Origin: CAYVRJ01 sp964453645
GTDB lineage: Bacteria; Bacillota; Clostridia; Christensenellales; JAWKQI01
Direction of reading: 5' to 3'
Length of the DNA: 64,000 bases
NCBI GenBank assembly: GCA_964453645.1
Contig: CAYVRJ010000003.1
Coordinates: forward strand, 124,001-188,000
Below are positions 1 to 8,640 of the stretch, one piece after another. Positions within the stretch are counted from its first letter, which is position 1; every line of letters starts with the position of its first letter. The position numbers were made by a program, and so were the translations under genes. The notes under the pieces were generated by a model. The model searched no databases, was not told the origin of the DNA, and saw only the letters and a list, made by a program, of their open reading frames with translations.

Positions 1-82
1 GGTACAAAAACCGGAGTTTTTGCAAAGGCTGGACGAACTGGGCGGGTATAAGACGGACGGAATGCTTCAAAGGAAGTTGTAA
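1..82 (+). CDS. C-terminal end of a probable MoeA-type molybdopterin protein (partial)
   Basis: Only the last 26 codons are present, read from base 2 to the TAA at 80-82. The peptide ends PEFLQRLDELGGYKTDGML. This resembles the tail of the periplasmic-binding-protein-like domain fused to some MoeA proteins, where a phenylalanine-rich helix is followed by GGY or PGY-D. The identification rests on this short stretch and on position: the stop lies 2 bases before moaA, so it belongs to the same molybdenum cofactor operon. It could equally be the end of another substrate-binding-like protein. Confidence 0.45.
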   Translation, partial: VQKPEFLQRLDELGGYKTDGMLQRKL

Positions 83-84
83 CC

Positions 85-1035
85 ATGGTAGATGAATATG
101 GGCGAACAATAAATTATATCCGCATATCGATCACCGATCGGTGCAACTTGCGCTGCCGCTACTGCATGCCAAAGGACGGGGTGCAGTTAAAAAACCACAG
201 CGACATTATGACCTACGAGGAGATTTTATTTTTCATCTCCCGGTTGGGTCCAAACGGAATTGATAAGGTGCGCATCACCGGGGGAGAGCCCCTCCTGCGC
301 AGGGGAGTGACGGAGTTTGTTAAGAATTGCGTTGCAACAAAGGGCATTCGGGAAGTGAACCTAACCACCAACGGCATTTTGCTGCCCAAATACGCAAAGC
401 AATTATCAGATGCGGGGCTTCACTCCATCAATTTAAGTTTAGATACCTTAGACCGGGAGCGATACGCCCAAATCACCCGGGGCGGAGATGTACAGCAAGC
501 GCTAGACGGCCTTCATGCCGCACTTTTGGCAAACATACCCGTTGTAAAGATTAACTGCGTGGCAACCAAGAGTGTGTTGAGTGAACTGGATGCGTTTATG
601 GCCTTAATTAAGGATAAACAGATATACCTTCGCTTCATTGAATTGATGCCTTTGGGAGAAGGAAAAAATTTTACTGGCGCTTATGTGAGTACCTGTGATA
701 TAATAAATCATATAGATGGACTGCACGAGGCAGAGGATGTTTTTGCAGGCCCTGCAAAGTATTATGCAAAAGAGGGCTACGCAGGCAAAATTGGCTTTAT
801 TTCGGCCATGTCCCACAGCTTTTGTGCCCGGTGCAACCGCATACGGTTGACTTCCACAGGCCAGTTGATACCTTGCCTGAATTCCAGTGACACAGTGGAT
901 ATTCGGCAGTACACGAAGTTAAAAGACGCAAAAGGCATTGATGAAAGTTTACAGTTGGTGCTCAGGAAAAAACCTGCAAGCCACAACTTTGAGACGAATG
1001 CACTTTTGCGCAACATGAACGAGGTGGGCGGATGA
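85..1035 (+). CDS. moaA: GTP 3',8-cyclase MoaA
   Basis: Radical-SAM enzyme of the first step of molybdopterin synthesis, rearranging GTP to 3',8-cyclo-GTP in the cytoplasm. The N-terminal cluster motif C20-x3-C24-x2-C27 (DRCNLRCRYC) binds the SAM [4Fe-4S] cluster. A second cysteine set near the C terminus (FCARCNRIRL...IPC) binds the GTP-side cluster. The chain ends in Gly-Gly, as active MoaA proteins do. At 316 residues it is slightly short but complete. The ATG at 85 follows AAGGAAGTTG. It starts just after the preceding stop and overlaps moaC by ATGA, so translation is probably coupled. Confidence 0.97.
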   Translation: MVDEYGRTINYIRISITDRCNLRCRYCMPKDGVQLKNHSDIMTYEEILFFISRLGPNGIDKVRITGGEPLLRRGVTEFVKNCVATKGIREVNLTTNGILLPKYAKQLSDAGLHSINLSLDTLDRERYAQITRGGDVQQALDGLHAALLANIPVVKINCVATKSVLSELDAFMALIKDKQIYLRFIELMPLGEGKNFTGAYVSTCDIINHIDGLHEAEDVFAGPAKYYAKEGYAGKIGFISAMSHSFCARCNRIRLTSTGQLIPCLNSSDTVDIRQYTKLKDAKGIDESLQLVLRKKPASHNFETNALLRNMNEVGG

Positions 1036-1502
1036 GCTTTACACATTTTGATGAATCCGGCAGGGGCAAAATGGTGGATATAAGCGAAAAGAAGATCACC
1101 GTTCGCAAGGCGATCGCCACCGGAAAAATATCCATGCAGCAGGAAACCATATCCCTCATCAAGGCCATGGGGGTTAAGAAGGGGGACGTGCTGGGGGTAG
1201 CCCAGGTGGCAGCGATTATGGCGGCGAAGAATACGTCGTCCATCATCCCAATGTGTCACAACATCCCACTGGAGGGTGTTGATATTGCATTCGAAGTGAA
1301 CGCAAGCAGCATAACAATTCGGGTTACCGTCACCACAACGGGTAAGACGGGCGCAGAAATGGAAGCGCTGACTGCGGCAAGTGTGGGACTACTCACCATT
1401 TACGACATGTGTAAGGCTCACGACAAGACAATGGAAATGGGCCAAATTTCCTTGGTTGCAAAATCCGGGGGAAAATCTGATTTTGGAGGAGAGCATGGCT
1501 AA
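1032..1502 (+). CDS. moaC: Cyclic pyranopterin monophosphate synthase MoaC
   Basis: Converts 3',8-cyclo-GTP to cyclic pyranopterin monophosphate, working directly after MoaA. The family landmarks are all present: GKMVDIS at the N terminus, IIPMCHNIPL, the TGAEMEALTAAS segment, YDMCKA and the terminal KSGGKSD. Its 156 residues match the normal length. It overlaps moaA by 4 bases and the next gene by 8 bases, so the three are one operon. Nothing looks damaged. Confidence 0.97.
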   Translation: MSFTHFDESGRGKMVDISEKKITVRKAIATGKISMQQETISLIKAMGVKKGDVLGVAQVAAIMAAKNTSSIIPMCHNIPLEGVDIAFEVNASSITIRVTVTTTGKTGAEMEALTAASVGLLTIYDMCKAHDKTMEMGQISLVAKSGGKSDFGGEHG

Positions 1503-2412
1503 GATATATTCCATCAATATATCTGAAAAAAAGGGTACCGTGAAAAAACCAGTACCTTCATGTGAAGTTATGTTCAACTACGGAATCGTGGACGATGCCC
1601 ACAGGGGGGATTGGCACCGCCAAATCAGCCTGTTGGATTTTGAAGCCATTGAGCAGTACAACGAAAAAGGGTTTGATATCAAACCCGGTGCCTTTGCCGA
1701 GAACATTACCACCCAAGGGTTAGACTTGGAGAAAATAAAAATTGGCGATGTCCTGCGTTTGGGCGACGTTGTGGTGGAGATCACCCAGATTGGCAAAGAG
1801 TGCCATGGGGGTTGCGAGATCAAGAAGCAAACCGGAGACTGCATCATGCCCAAGAGGGGTTTGTTTGCAAAGGTGCTGCGGGGCGGCACGCTGACTGTCG
1901 GTACAAAAATAACTGTGTATCCCAAGATTTCCGCAGGGGTGCTCACCCTGTCCGACAAAGGTTTTGCCGGGGAGCGGGAAGATAAGAGCGGTGAAGTCAT
2001 TAAAGAAACAATCAAGAAAATAAATGCAGAAGTTATAAAATACGAAATACTTCCCGACGATCGGAAGCTTATTTCCAATACCCTTCTTTCCTGGAGTGAA
2101 GAAGGGCTAGACCTCATTTTAACAACAGGTGGAACAGGCATAACAAAAAGAGACGTTACTCCTGAAGCCACCAGAGACATTCTTCGACTTGAGCTCCCCG
2201 GGTTCGGGGAGATGATGAGAATAAGCGGAATGAAGCATACCCCCAATGCGATTTTATCTCGTGGGATATGCGGAATCTGTAAAAATACAATAATTTTAAA
2301 TCTGCCGGGCAGTCCCAAAGCGGTTCTGGAAAATCTTGAGACCGTTATGGATGCGTTGCCCCATGCAGTCGCCCTGCTCAAAAGGGATGAAAAGGAGTGT
2401 GGGCGAGAATAA
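1495..2412 (+). CDS. MOSC domain-MogA fusion protein (molybdopterin adenylyltransferase)
   Basis: Two-domain protein of 305 residues. Residues 1 to about 140 are a MOSC domain, with IGKECHGGC and GDCIMPKRGLFA around the conserved cysteines; this fold handles sulfur or molybdopterin ligands. Residues about 145-305 are MogA/MoaB-like, with GVLTLSDKG, TTGGTGITKRDVTPEA and NLPGSPKAV; MogA adenylates molybdopterin before metal insertion. The ATG at 1495 follows TTTTGGAGGAGAGC, overlaps the moaC end by 8 bases and gives a clean MOSC start. The frame stays open upstream to 1381, but that stretch is moaC in another frame. The fused order suggests one polypeptide passes molybdopterin from adenylation to a MOSC-type finishing step (inference). 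Confidence 0.9.
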   Translation: MAKIYSINISEKKGTVKKPVPSCEVMFNYGIVDDAHRGDWHRQISLLDFEAIEQYNEKGFDIKPGAFAENITTQGLDLEKIKIGDVLRLGDVVVEITQIGKECHGGCEIKKQTGDCIMPKRGLFAKVLRGGTLTVGTKITVYPKISAGVLTLSDKGFAGEREDKSGEVIKETIKKINAEVIKYEILPDDRKLISNTLLSWSEEGLDLILTTGGTGITKRDVTPEATRDILRLELPGFGEMMRISGMKHTPNAILSRGICGICKNTIILNLPGSPKAVLENLETVMDALPHAVALLKRDEKECGRE

Positions 2413-2433
2413 TGTAATACGAGGTTATTTAGT

Positions 2434-3978
2434 ATGAAACAAATTTATATATTCGATACCACTTTAAGAGATGGTGAGCAGTCGCCAGGCTGTTCCATGA
2501 ACTTAAACGAAAAGATTGAGGTTACCAAAAAATTAGAGCAACTGAAGGTCGATGTCATCGAGGCTGGTTTTGCCGTGGCCTCTCCCGGAGACTTTGAAGC
2601 GGTGAAAACCGTTGCAGGGATCGTCAAAGATTGTACTGTCGCAAGTTTATCAAGAGCAACAAAAAAAGATATTGATGCTTCCTACGAAGCATTAAAAGGT
2701 GCTGTATCCCCTAGAATACACACGTTTTTAGCAACTTCAAAACTGCACATGGAGTATAAGTTAAAAATGTCTCCCGAGCGAGTGTTAGAACTGGCTGTGG
2801 AGATGGTTTCCTATGCCAAAAATTTGTGCGGTGACGTGGAATTTTCGGCAGAAGATGCCTTTCGCAGCGATTGGGATTTCTTGGCTAAAGTGTACAGCAG
2901 CGTAATCAAAGCGGGAGCAAACGTCATTAATGTGCCCGATACCGTGGGGTATGCCACCCCCACCGAAATGTACGGCTTGATCAACTATTTGATGCAGCAC
3001 GTGGAGGGAATTGAAAACACCATCGTCTCCGTCCACTGCCACAACGATTTGGGCATGGCGGTTGCCAATTCGGTGGGGGCCGTTGCAGCGGGTGCACGGC
3101 AGATCGAGTGTACAGTGAACGGAATCGGGGAGCGTGCGGGCAACTGTGCGTTGGAAGAGGTTGTCATGGCGTTAAAGACCCGGAGTGACTTCTACAGTGT
3201 AGCCCCCAGAATCGATACCAAGCAAATCTATCCCGCAAGCAGATTGGTCTACAGCATCACGGGTATCAATCCACCTCCCAACAAGGCGGTAATCGGCTCC
3301 AACGCCTTTGCCCACGAATCGGGCATTCACCAGCACGGCGTGGCACAGCACCCCTCTACGTATGAAATTATGACCCCCGAATCGGTGGGCATTCCCTCCA
3401 ACGCTATGGTGTTGGGTAAACACTCGGGGAAACACGCATTGCAGCAGCGATTATTGGATTTAGGATATACCTTAGCCGCCGAGGAACTGGAAGAGTTGTT
3501 TAACAGCTTTAAGGTGTTGGCGGACAAAAAGAAATCCATCACCGACAAGGATTTGCTGGCGCTGATGAACAACCGTGAGTTAACCATTCCCGATGCCTAT
3601 TCCTTGGTGCGGTTTGTGATCAACAGCGGCAACACCATTACTTCCACTGCATTAATTAAACTGACGCTGGAGGGTGCGGAGACAGAACAAGTTGCCATTG
3701 GAGATGGACCCATTGATGCTGCATTTAACGCAATCAATGTGATTGCCAAGAAAGATTTTGTGCTGGAAGAGTATGCGCTGCACTCGGTGACAGAGGGCAA
3801 CGACGCACTGGGCGAAGCGGTGGTAAAACTCTCCTACGAGGGTATCTGCGTAAACGGCAGGGGCATTTCCACCGACGTAGTGGAGGCCAGCATTAAGGCA
3901 TATATCAACGGCGTAAACAAGATTATGGCGGAATGGAGCATAAAAAATGAGAGCGCAAACGTCGCAAAGGGAATATGA
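2434..3978 (+). CDS. leuA: 2-isopropylmalate synthase LeuA
   Basis: Condenses acetyl-CoA with 2-oxoisovalerate, the committed step of leucine synthesis. The catalytic barrel opens with FDTTLRDGEQSPG and carries the HCHNDLGMA metal-binding motif and GIGERAGN. NAFAHESGIHQHG marks the linker, and the C-terminal third is the leucine-sensing LeuA dimer domain, with DGPIDAAFNAI and NGRGISTDVVEAS. At 514 residues it is full length, so feedback inhibition is expected. It begins 21 bases after the molybdenum cofactor genes with no terminator between them, and heads leuA-cimA-leuC-leuD-leuB. No T-box or leucine leader peptide is visible upstream. Confidence 0.95.
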   Translation: MKQIYIFDTTLRDGEQSPGCSMNLNEKIEVTKKLEQLKVDVIEAGFAVASPGDFEAVKTVAGIVKDCTVASLSRATKKDIDASYEALKGAVSPRIHTFLATSKLHMEYKLKMSPERVLELAVEMVSYAKNLCGDVEFSAEDAFRSDWDFLAKVYSSVIKAGANVINVPDTVGYATPTEMYGLINYLMQHVEGIENTIVSVHCHNDLGMAVANSVGAVAAGARQIECTVNGIGERAGNCALEEVVMALKTRSDFYSVAPRIDTKQIYPASRLVYSITGINPPPNKAVIGSNAFAHESGIHQHGVAQHPSTYEIMTPESVGIPSNAMVLGKHSGKHALQQRLLDLGYTLAAEELEELFNSFKVLADKKKSITDKDLLALMNNRELTIPDAYSLVRFVINSGNTITSTALIKLTLEGAETEQVAIGDGPIDAAFNAINVIAKKDFVLEEYALHSVTEGNDALGEAVVKLSYEGICVNGRGISTDVVEASIKAYINGVNKIMAEWSIKNESANVAKGI

Positions 3979-5527
3979 CCCTGTGACAATCCTAGACACC
4001 ACCTTGCGGGATGGGGCACAGGCGGAGGGAATCACCTACTCGCTGTCCGACAAGTTGCACATTGCGGCAATGCTGGATAGTTTGGCCATTCATTATATTG
4101 AGGCAGGAAATCCCTATTCCAACCCCAAAGACATTGCTCTGTTTGAAAACATAGCAATGAAAAACGCAAGGTGTGTGGCTTTTTGCGCCACTCGCCGCAA
4201 AGACACAGTGGCGGAGGAGGACGAAGGGCTGCTCACCACCCTAAACACGGGGGTTGGCACTGTTGCACTCTTTGGCAAGGCATCGGTGATGCATGTGGAC
4301 GAGATACTCAAGACCAGCAGGGAAGAGAATCTCTCCATGATTGCCGATTCGGTTTCCCTTATATGTAAAAAGGGTGTGGATGTAATCTTTGATGCCGAGC
4401 ACTTTTTTGACGGCTACAAGTTAGACAAAGGGTATGCCATGGAAACGCTATCCCATGCCCATGGGGCAGGGGCGCAAATCCTCTGCCTGTGCGACACCAA
4501 CGGAGCTACCTTTCCGCAGGAAATATTTGAAATCACTGAGGAAGTGGTCAAACAGTTTCCCAGTGCGGTGATCGGCATACACGCCCACGACGACTGTGGC
4601 ATGGCCGTTGCCAACTCCATCATGGCCTATACGGCCGGAGCACGGCACATTCAAGGGACATTGCTGGGCATGGGGGAGCGGTGCGGCAACGCATCTCTTT
4701 CCGCCATCATCCCCAATTTGCAGCTAAAGTTGGGCGTTCCGTGCATCCCCGAAGAGTGCTTGGGCAGGCTCACAGGTGCTGTGCGCTACTTGAGCGAAAT
4801 TTCCAACGTGTATCTGCCCCACAACATGCCCTATGTTGGAAAGAGTGCATTTGCCCACAAGGCGGGTATGCACGCCGCAGGGGTGCTGAAAAATTCAGCT
4901 TCCTTTGAGCACGTCAATCCCAAGTTGGTGGGTAATGAGAGGAAAATACTGGTTTCAGAAATGGCGGGGAAATCCACCCTGTTTTCCAAACTATCGGAGG
5001 TTTTCCCCGAAATTAGCGCCAAACAGGCAGAAGAACTGCTCTTCGAGATCAAGCAGCGAGAGAGACAGGGTTTTGCTTACGAAGCATCAGATGCAAGTTT
5101 TATCGTGTTGGCCCGCAAGCTGTTGTTTCAGTATCCGCCCTTCTACTCCCTCATCAACTTTAAAATTATCAACGAACAGCCAGCAAAAAAGGGCACTTCG
5201 GCTATGGCTGTTGTAAAAATTTCTGTTGGAGATCAGTACGAGCTGTCCTGTGCCGAGGGGTTAGGCCCGGTAAACGCCATGGACAAGGCCTTGCGATCGG
5301 CACTCACCACGTTTTATCCCTGCTTGGAGCACATGCGCCTCATCGACTTTAAAGTGCGGGTGCTGGATACGAAGGTGGGCACAGATGCTGTTGTGCGGGT
5401 GCTCATCGAATCTACCGACGGGGTGAACACCTGGACGACGGTGGGGGTGAGTGCGGATATCATCGAAGCAAGCTTCATGGCGTTGTCCGACTCCATCGAA
5501 TATATGTTATTATCAGAGGTGAAATAA
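3947..5527 (+). CDS. cimA: (R)-citramalate synthase CimA
   Basis: Homologue of LeuA that condenses acetyl-CoA with pyruvate to give citramalate, a route to 2-oxobutyrate and isoleucine that needs no threonine deaminase. It carries LDTTLRDGAQAEGI, HAHDDCGMAVAN and GMGERCGN. It also has the CimA-type signature VGKSAFAHKAGMHAAGVLKN with VNPKLVGNERK, which separates it from LeuA. The ATG at 3947 follows GGAG at good spacing and overlaps leuA by 32 bases. A GTG at 3983, after the leuA stop and behind AAGGGAA, is a reasonable alternative start. LeuCDB downstream can process both isopropylmalate and citramalate. Confidence 0.9.
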   Translation: MRAQTSQREYDPVTILDTTLRDGAQAEGITYSLSDKLHIAAMLDSLAIHYIEAGNPYSNPKDIALFENIAMKNARCVAFCATRRKDTVAEEDEGLLTTLNTGVGTVALFGKASVMHVDEILKTSREENLSMIADSVSLICKKGVDVIFDAEHFFDGYKLDKGYAMETLSHAHGAGAQILCLCDTNGATFPQEIFEITEEVVKQFPSAVIGIHAHDDCGMAVANSIMAYTAGARHIQGTLLGMGERCGNASLSAIIPNLQLKLGVPCIPEECLGRLTGAVRYLSEISNVYLPHNMPYVGKSAFAHKAGMHAAGVLKNSASFEHVNPKLVGNERKILVSEMAGKSTLFSKLSEVFPEISAKQAEELLFEIKQRERQGFAYEASDASFIVLARKLLFQYPPFYSLINFKIINEQPAKKGTSAMAVVKISVGDQYELSCAEGLGPVNAMDKALRSALTTFYPCLEHMRLIDFKVRVLDTKVGTDAVVRVLIESTDGVNTWTTVGVSADIIEASFMALSDSIEYMLLSEVK

Positions 5528-6781
5528 ATGCAAACAATGACACAAAAAATATTAGCCCGCCACTGCGGGAGGGAGCATGTGAAACCAGGGGAGTTGATCA
5601 ATGCAAATCTGGACCTGGTTTTAGGCAACGACATCACATCCCCCGTGGCCATCAACGAACTGAAAGCCTTTGGCATTGATCAAGTTTTTGATAAGGATAA
5701 AATTGCGCTGGTGTTGGATCACTTCACACCCTGCAAGGACATTCAGTCCGCACAGCTCTGCGCCACCGTGCGGGATTTTGCAATAAAACACAACATTACA
5801 AATTTTTTCGACGTGGGAGAAATGGGTGTGGAACACGCACTGCTGCCCGAAAAGGGGCTGATCGCCCCCGGGGAGTTGATCATCGGGGCAGATTCCCACA
5901 CCTGTACCTACGGCGCACTCAACGCCTTTGGAACGGGCATCGGTTCCACCGACATGGCCTACGGTATGGCAAAGGGTGTTGCTTGGTTTAAGGTGCCCAA
6001 AGCCATTCGGGTGGTGCTCAAAGGTGCACTCAACGAGTATGTTTCGGGTAAAGACGTAATTCTTCACTTGATCGGTCGCATTGGAGTGGATGGTGCACTG
6101 TATTCCTCCTTGGAATTCTTTGGGGATATCCACGTGCTCTCCATGGACGATCGGTTTGCCATGGCGAATATGGCCATCGAAGCGGGTGCAAAAAACGGCA
6201 TATTCCCCTTTGACGAAAAGACAAGGGAATATTTGACGGGTAGGGTCAACAGGGCCTATGTGCCAGCAGTGGCCGACGAGGGGGCAGAGTACGAACAAAC
6301 CATTGAAATTGATTTAGACAAACTCTATCCCACCGTTTCCAAACCCTTTTTACCCAGCAATACCGTTTTAGCTCGGGAGATCGAAGAGACTCCAGTGCAC
6401 CAAGTGGTGATTGGTTCGTGCACCAACGGAAGAATGGAAGATTTGCGCATGGCGGCAGAAATATTAAAAGACAAGCGTGTTGCCAAGGGCGTTCGTGCCA
6501 TTGTCATCCCCGCAACCCAAGAGATTTACTTAACGGCCATGAAGGAAGGTTTGTTAGAAACCTTTATCAACTCCGGGTGCAGCGTATCCACGCCCACCTG
6601 CGGCCCTTGTCTGGGCGGGCACATGGGGATTCTTGCGGAAAACGAAGTGTGCGTGGCTTCCACCAACCGAAACTTTGTGGGCAGAATGGGGCATAAGACT
6701 TCTAAGGTATACCTTGCAAGTCCAGCTGTCTGCGCCGCCAGTGCAGTGACAGGATATGTCACCGATCCAAATAATCTATAG
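5528..6781 (+). CDS. leuC: 3-isopropylmalate dehydratase large subunit LeuC
   Basis: Aconitase-family large subunit that, with LeuD, isomerises 2-isopropylmalate to 3-isopropylmalate; it probably does the same for citramalate here. The three [4Fe-4S] cysteines are in VIGSCTNGRMEDL and PTCGPCLGGHMG. The substrate region GADSHTCTYGALNAFGTGIG is intact. Its 417 residues match the shorter LeuC/HacA type found in archaea, Clostridia and similar groups, not the longer enterobacterial type. The ATG directly abuts the cimA stop, behind AGAGGTGAAATAA. Confidence 0.95.
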   Translation: MQTMTQKILARHCGREHVKPGELINANLDLVLGNDITSPVAINELKAFGIDQVFDKDKIALVLDHFTPCKDIQSAQLCATVRDFAIKHNITNFFDVGEMGVEHALLPEKGLIAPGELIIGADSHTCTYGALNAFGTGIGSTDMAYGMAKGVAWFKVPKAIRVVLKGALNEYVSGKDVILHLIGRIGVDGALYSSLEFFGDIHVLSMDDRFAMANMAIEAGAKNGIFPFDEKTREYLTGRVNRAYVPAVADEGAEYEQTIEIDLDKLYPTVSKPFLPSNTVLAREIEETPVHQVVIGSCTNGRMEDLRMAAEILKDKRVAKGVRAIVIPATQEIYLTAMKEGLLETFINSGCSVSTPTCGPCLGGHMGILAENEVCVASTNRNFVGRMGHKTSKVYLASPAVCAASAVTGYVTDPNNL

Positions 6782-6794
6782 GGGGAAGGTTCGT

Positions 6795-7268
6795 ATGAAA
6801 ATAACAGGTACAATACATAAATACGGGGACAACATCGACACAGACGTCATCATCCCAGCTAGGCATTTAAACCTGCCGAGGGCTGAGTGGAAGGACCACT
6901 GTATGGAGGACATCGATACCGAATTTGTAAACAAGGTTCGTCCGGGGGACATTTTGGTTGCGGGGGAAAACTTCGGCTGCGGTTCCTCCCGGGAACACGC
7001 ACCCATCGCCATCAAGGAGAGTGGCATTTCCTGCATCGTGGCAAAGAGTTTTGCCCGGATATTTTACCGCAACGCCATCAACATTGGGCTGCCCATTTTG
7101 GAGTGCGACTTAACGGAACTATCCGATGGAGATACGTTGTCCATCGATTTAGAAAAGGGAGTGATTGTGTGTGGAAATAAGGAATATACAACGCCACCAT
7201 TCCCCGAATTTATAAAAAATATCATTGCCGCAGGTGGTCTGCTCAGCAGCATTGGAGGTGACGTATGA
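6795..7268 (+). CDS. leuD: 3-isopropylmalate dehydratase small subunit LeuD
   Basis: Swivelling-domain partner of LeuC. It has DNIDTDVIIPARHL near the N terminus and FGCGSSREHAPIA, the substrate-gripping loop. At 157 residues it matches the short form that pairs with 417-residue LeuC. The ATG at 6795 sits behind AGGGGGAAGG and gives the normal family start, MKITGTIHKYGDNIDTD. The frame is open from 6756, but that part overlaps leuC. The gene overlaps leuB by ATGA. Confidence 0.95.
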   Translation: MKITGTIHKYGDNIDTDVIIPARHLNLPRAEWKDHCMEDIDTEFVNKVRPGDILVAGENFGCGSSREHAPIAIKESGISCIVAKSFARIFYRNAINIGLPILECDLTELSDGDTLSIDLEKGVIVCGNKEYTTPPFPEFIKNIIAAGGLLSSIGGDV

Positions 7269-8320
7269 GTTTGAAAATCGGTCTCATCCGAGGGGATGGA
7301 ATCGGCCCCGAAATCGTTGAAAGCGCCTATACCATACTGAAAGTTTTGTTTGAAAAACATAGTGTGCAAGCTGAATTTGTGGAACTCTCCATGGGCGGAT
7401 GCTCCATCGATGTTTACGGTACACCTTTGACAGATGAAACATTAGCGCAAGCTAAGAAGTGCTCGGCCATCTTGCTGGGTGCGGTGGGGGGACAGAAGTG
7501 GGACAACGCACCCCTTCGCCCCGAGTGGGCACTGCTCAAGATTCGCTCCGAACTCAACTTGTATTGCAACCTCCGCCCGGTGTACCTCTACGAAGAGTTG
7601 ATTTCCGCATGTCCCCTAAAGAGTGAAATTGCACAAAAAGGCATTGACATGGTGGTGGTGCGGGAGCTGAACGGCGGAATCTATTACGGAGACCGCAAAC
7701 GGGAAGGAGATAGCGCCTATGACACCGAGTCGTACAGCGAGGGAGAAGTGGAAAGAATTGCAATCAAAGCCTTTGAACTAGCCAAAAGCAGGAGAAAAAA
7801 GGTGGTCAGCGTGGACAAAGCAAACGTACTCACCACCTCCAAACTTTGGCGGGAAGTTGTGGACTGCGTTGCAAAACAATACCCCCAAGTGGAACTCTCC
7901 CACATGCTGGTGGACAACGCTGCCATGCAGCTCATCAAAGATCCCTCTCAGTTTGACGTACTGCTCACCTCTAACATGTTTGGAGATATTTTGTCCGACG
8001 AAGCAGCGGTGCTCTCCGGCTCCATCGGCATGCTGCCCTCGGCCAGCTTAAACGAGGGCACTCTGGGGCTTTATGAACCTGCACACGGCTCTGCACCCGA
8101 CATAGCGGGGAAGAACCTTGCAAACCCTCTTGCAACCGTTTTAAGCTGTGCTATGATGCTCAAACACTCCCTCCATCTTCCCCAATTGGCAGAAGAACTT
8201 GAGGGCAGTGTTAAACAATTTTTAAAGATGGGCAAGCGCACAAAAGATTTGACACAGGACGAAAGTTTTTTAAAAACAACAGAGGTCACTGCTGAATTGT
8301 TAAAAATTTTAAACAGTTGA
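7265..8320 (+). CDS. leuB: 3-isopropylmalate dehydrogenase LeuB
   Basis: NAD-dependent oxidative decarboxylase giving 2-oxoisocaproate; in the citramalate route it gives 2-oxobutyrate. Motifs are GDGIGPEIVE at the N terminus, LLGAVGGQKWDN, RSELNLYCNLRPV, VVVRELNGGIYYG, and NMFGDILSDEA with YEPAHGSAPDIAGK, which line the substrate and NAD sites. At 351 residues it is complete. It is the last gene of the operon; a rho-independent terminator follows about 195 bases downstream. Confidence 0.96.
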   Translation: MSLKIGLIRGDGIGPEIVESAYTILKVLFEKHSVQAEFVELSMGGCSIDVYGTPLTDETLAQAKKCSAILLGAVGGQKWDNAPLRPEWALLKIRSELNLYCNLRPVYLYEELISACPLKSEIAQKGIDMVVVRELNGGIYYGDRKREGDSAYDTESYSEGEVERIAIKAFELAKSRRKKVVSVDKANVLTTSKLWREVVDCVAKQYPQVELSHMLVDNAAMQLIKDPSQFDVLLTSNMFGDILSDEAAVLSGSIGMLPSASLNEGTLGLYEPAHGSAPDIAGKNLANPLATVLSCAMMLKHSLHLPQLAEELEGSVKQFLKMGKRTKDLTQDESFLKTTEVTAELLKILNS

Positions 8321-8515
8321 GAAAAAATTTTGATTATAATTGTGCACAGCAAAAAATATCAAACAGTTCTAAAATCTGGCCTGCCGCAGATGGGATGATA
8401 ACAATAAAATATCGCATACATTGTGTGAAATAAACTATTTTAAATTTTGAGGGTTGGGACTATAATAAACACATCGAAACGAAATAAATAATTGCCAATG
8501 AATCAAAAATCCTCA

Positions 8516-8547
8516 AGCCTTATCAGAAGTATAAGGCTCTTTTTTTT
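8516..8547 (+). terminator. Rho-independent terminator of the leu operon
   Basis: Perfect 8-bp stem AGCCTTAT / ATAAGGCT with a 7-base loop, followed by C and eight T residues. It lies downstream of leuB and just before the cheV promoter. Confidence 0.85.
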
Positions 8548-8557
8548 GTATTAATAC

Positions 8558-8585
8558 TTGAATTTATTCATTCCCATGTTATAAT
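8558..8585 (+). promoter_or_regulatory. Sigma-A-type promoter for cheV
   Basis: TTGAAT at 8558-8563 and TATAAT at 8580-8585 with a 16-base spacer, 55 bases upstream of the cheV ATG. Confidence 0.7.
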
Positions 8586-8640
8586 AAATTTATGGCAATT
8601 GTAAATACTTACGGTGAGGCGAATTTTTACGAGGTGAATT

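Larger units (their letters stand above)
8321..8640 (+). other. Intergenic region between leuB and cheV
   Basis: This 320-base AT-rich gap holds no open frame of note. It contains an isolated TATAAT at 8461-8466 without a good -35, the terminator at 8516-8547 and the cheV promoter at 8558-8585. No riboswitch-like or tRNA-like fold was recognised. Confidence 0.6.

Noticed and set aside
1578..2381. Long antisense frame (267 codons) opposite the MOSC-MogA gene
   Set aside because: Its sequence is Ser/Pro-rich antisense noise; the plus strand encodes recognisable MOSC and MogA domains.
2413..2433. Looked for a T-box or leader peptide before leuA, and likewise before trpS and thrC
   Set aside because: The gaps are too short or lack the T-box GGTGG-type core; no run of regulatory codons is present.
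5621..6298. Antisense frame of 225 codons inside leuC
   Set aside because: Low-complexity antisense translation with many His and Cys and no recognisable motif; leuC is intact on the plus strand.
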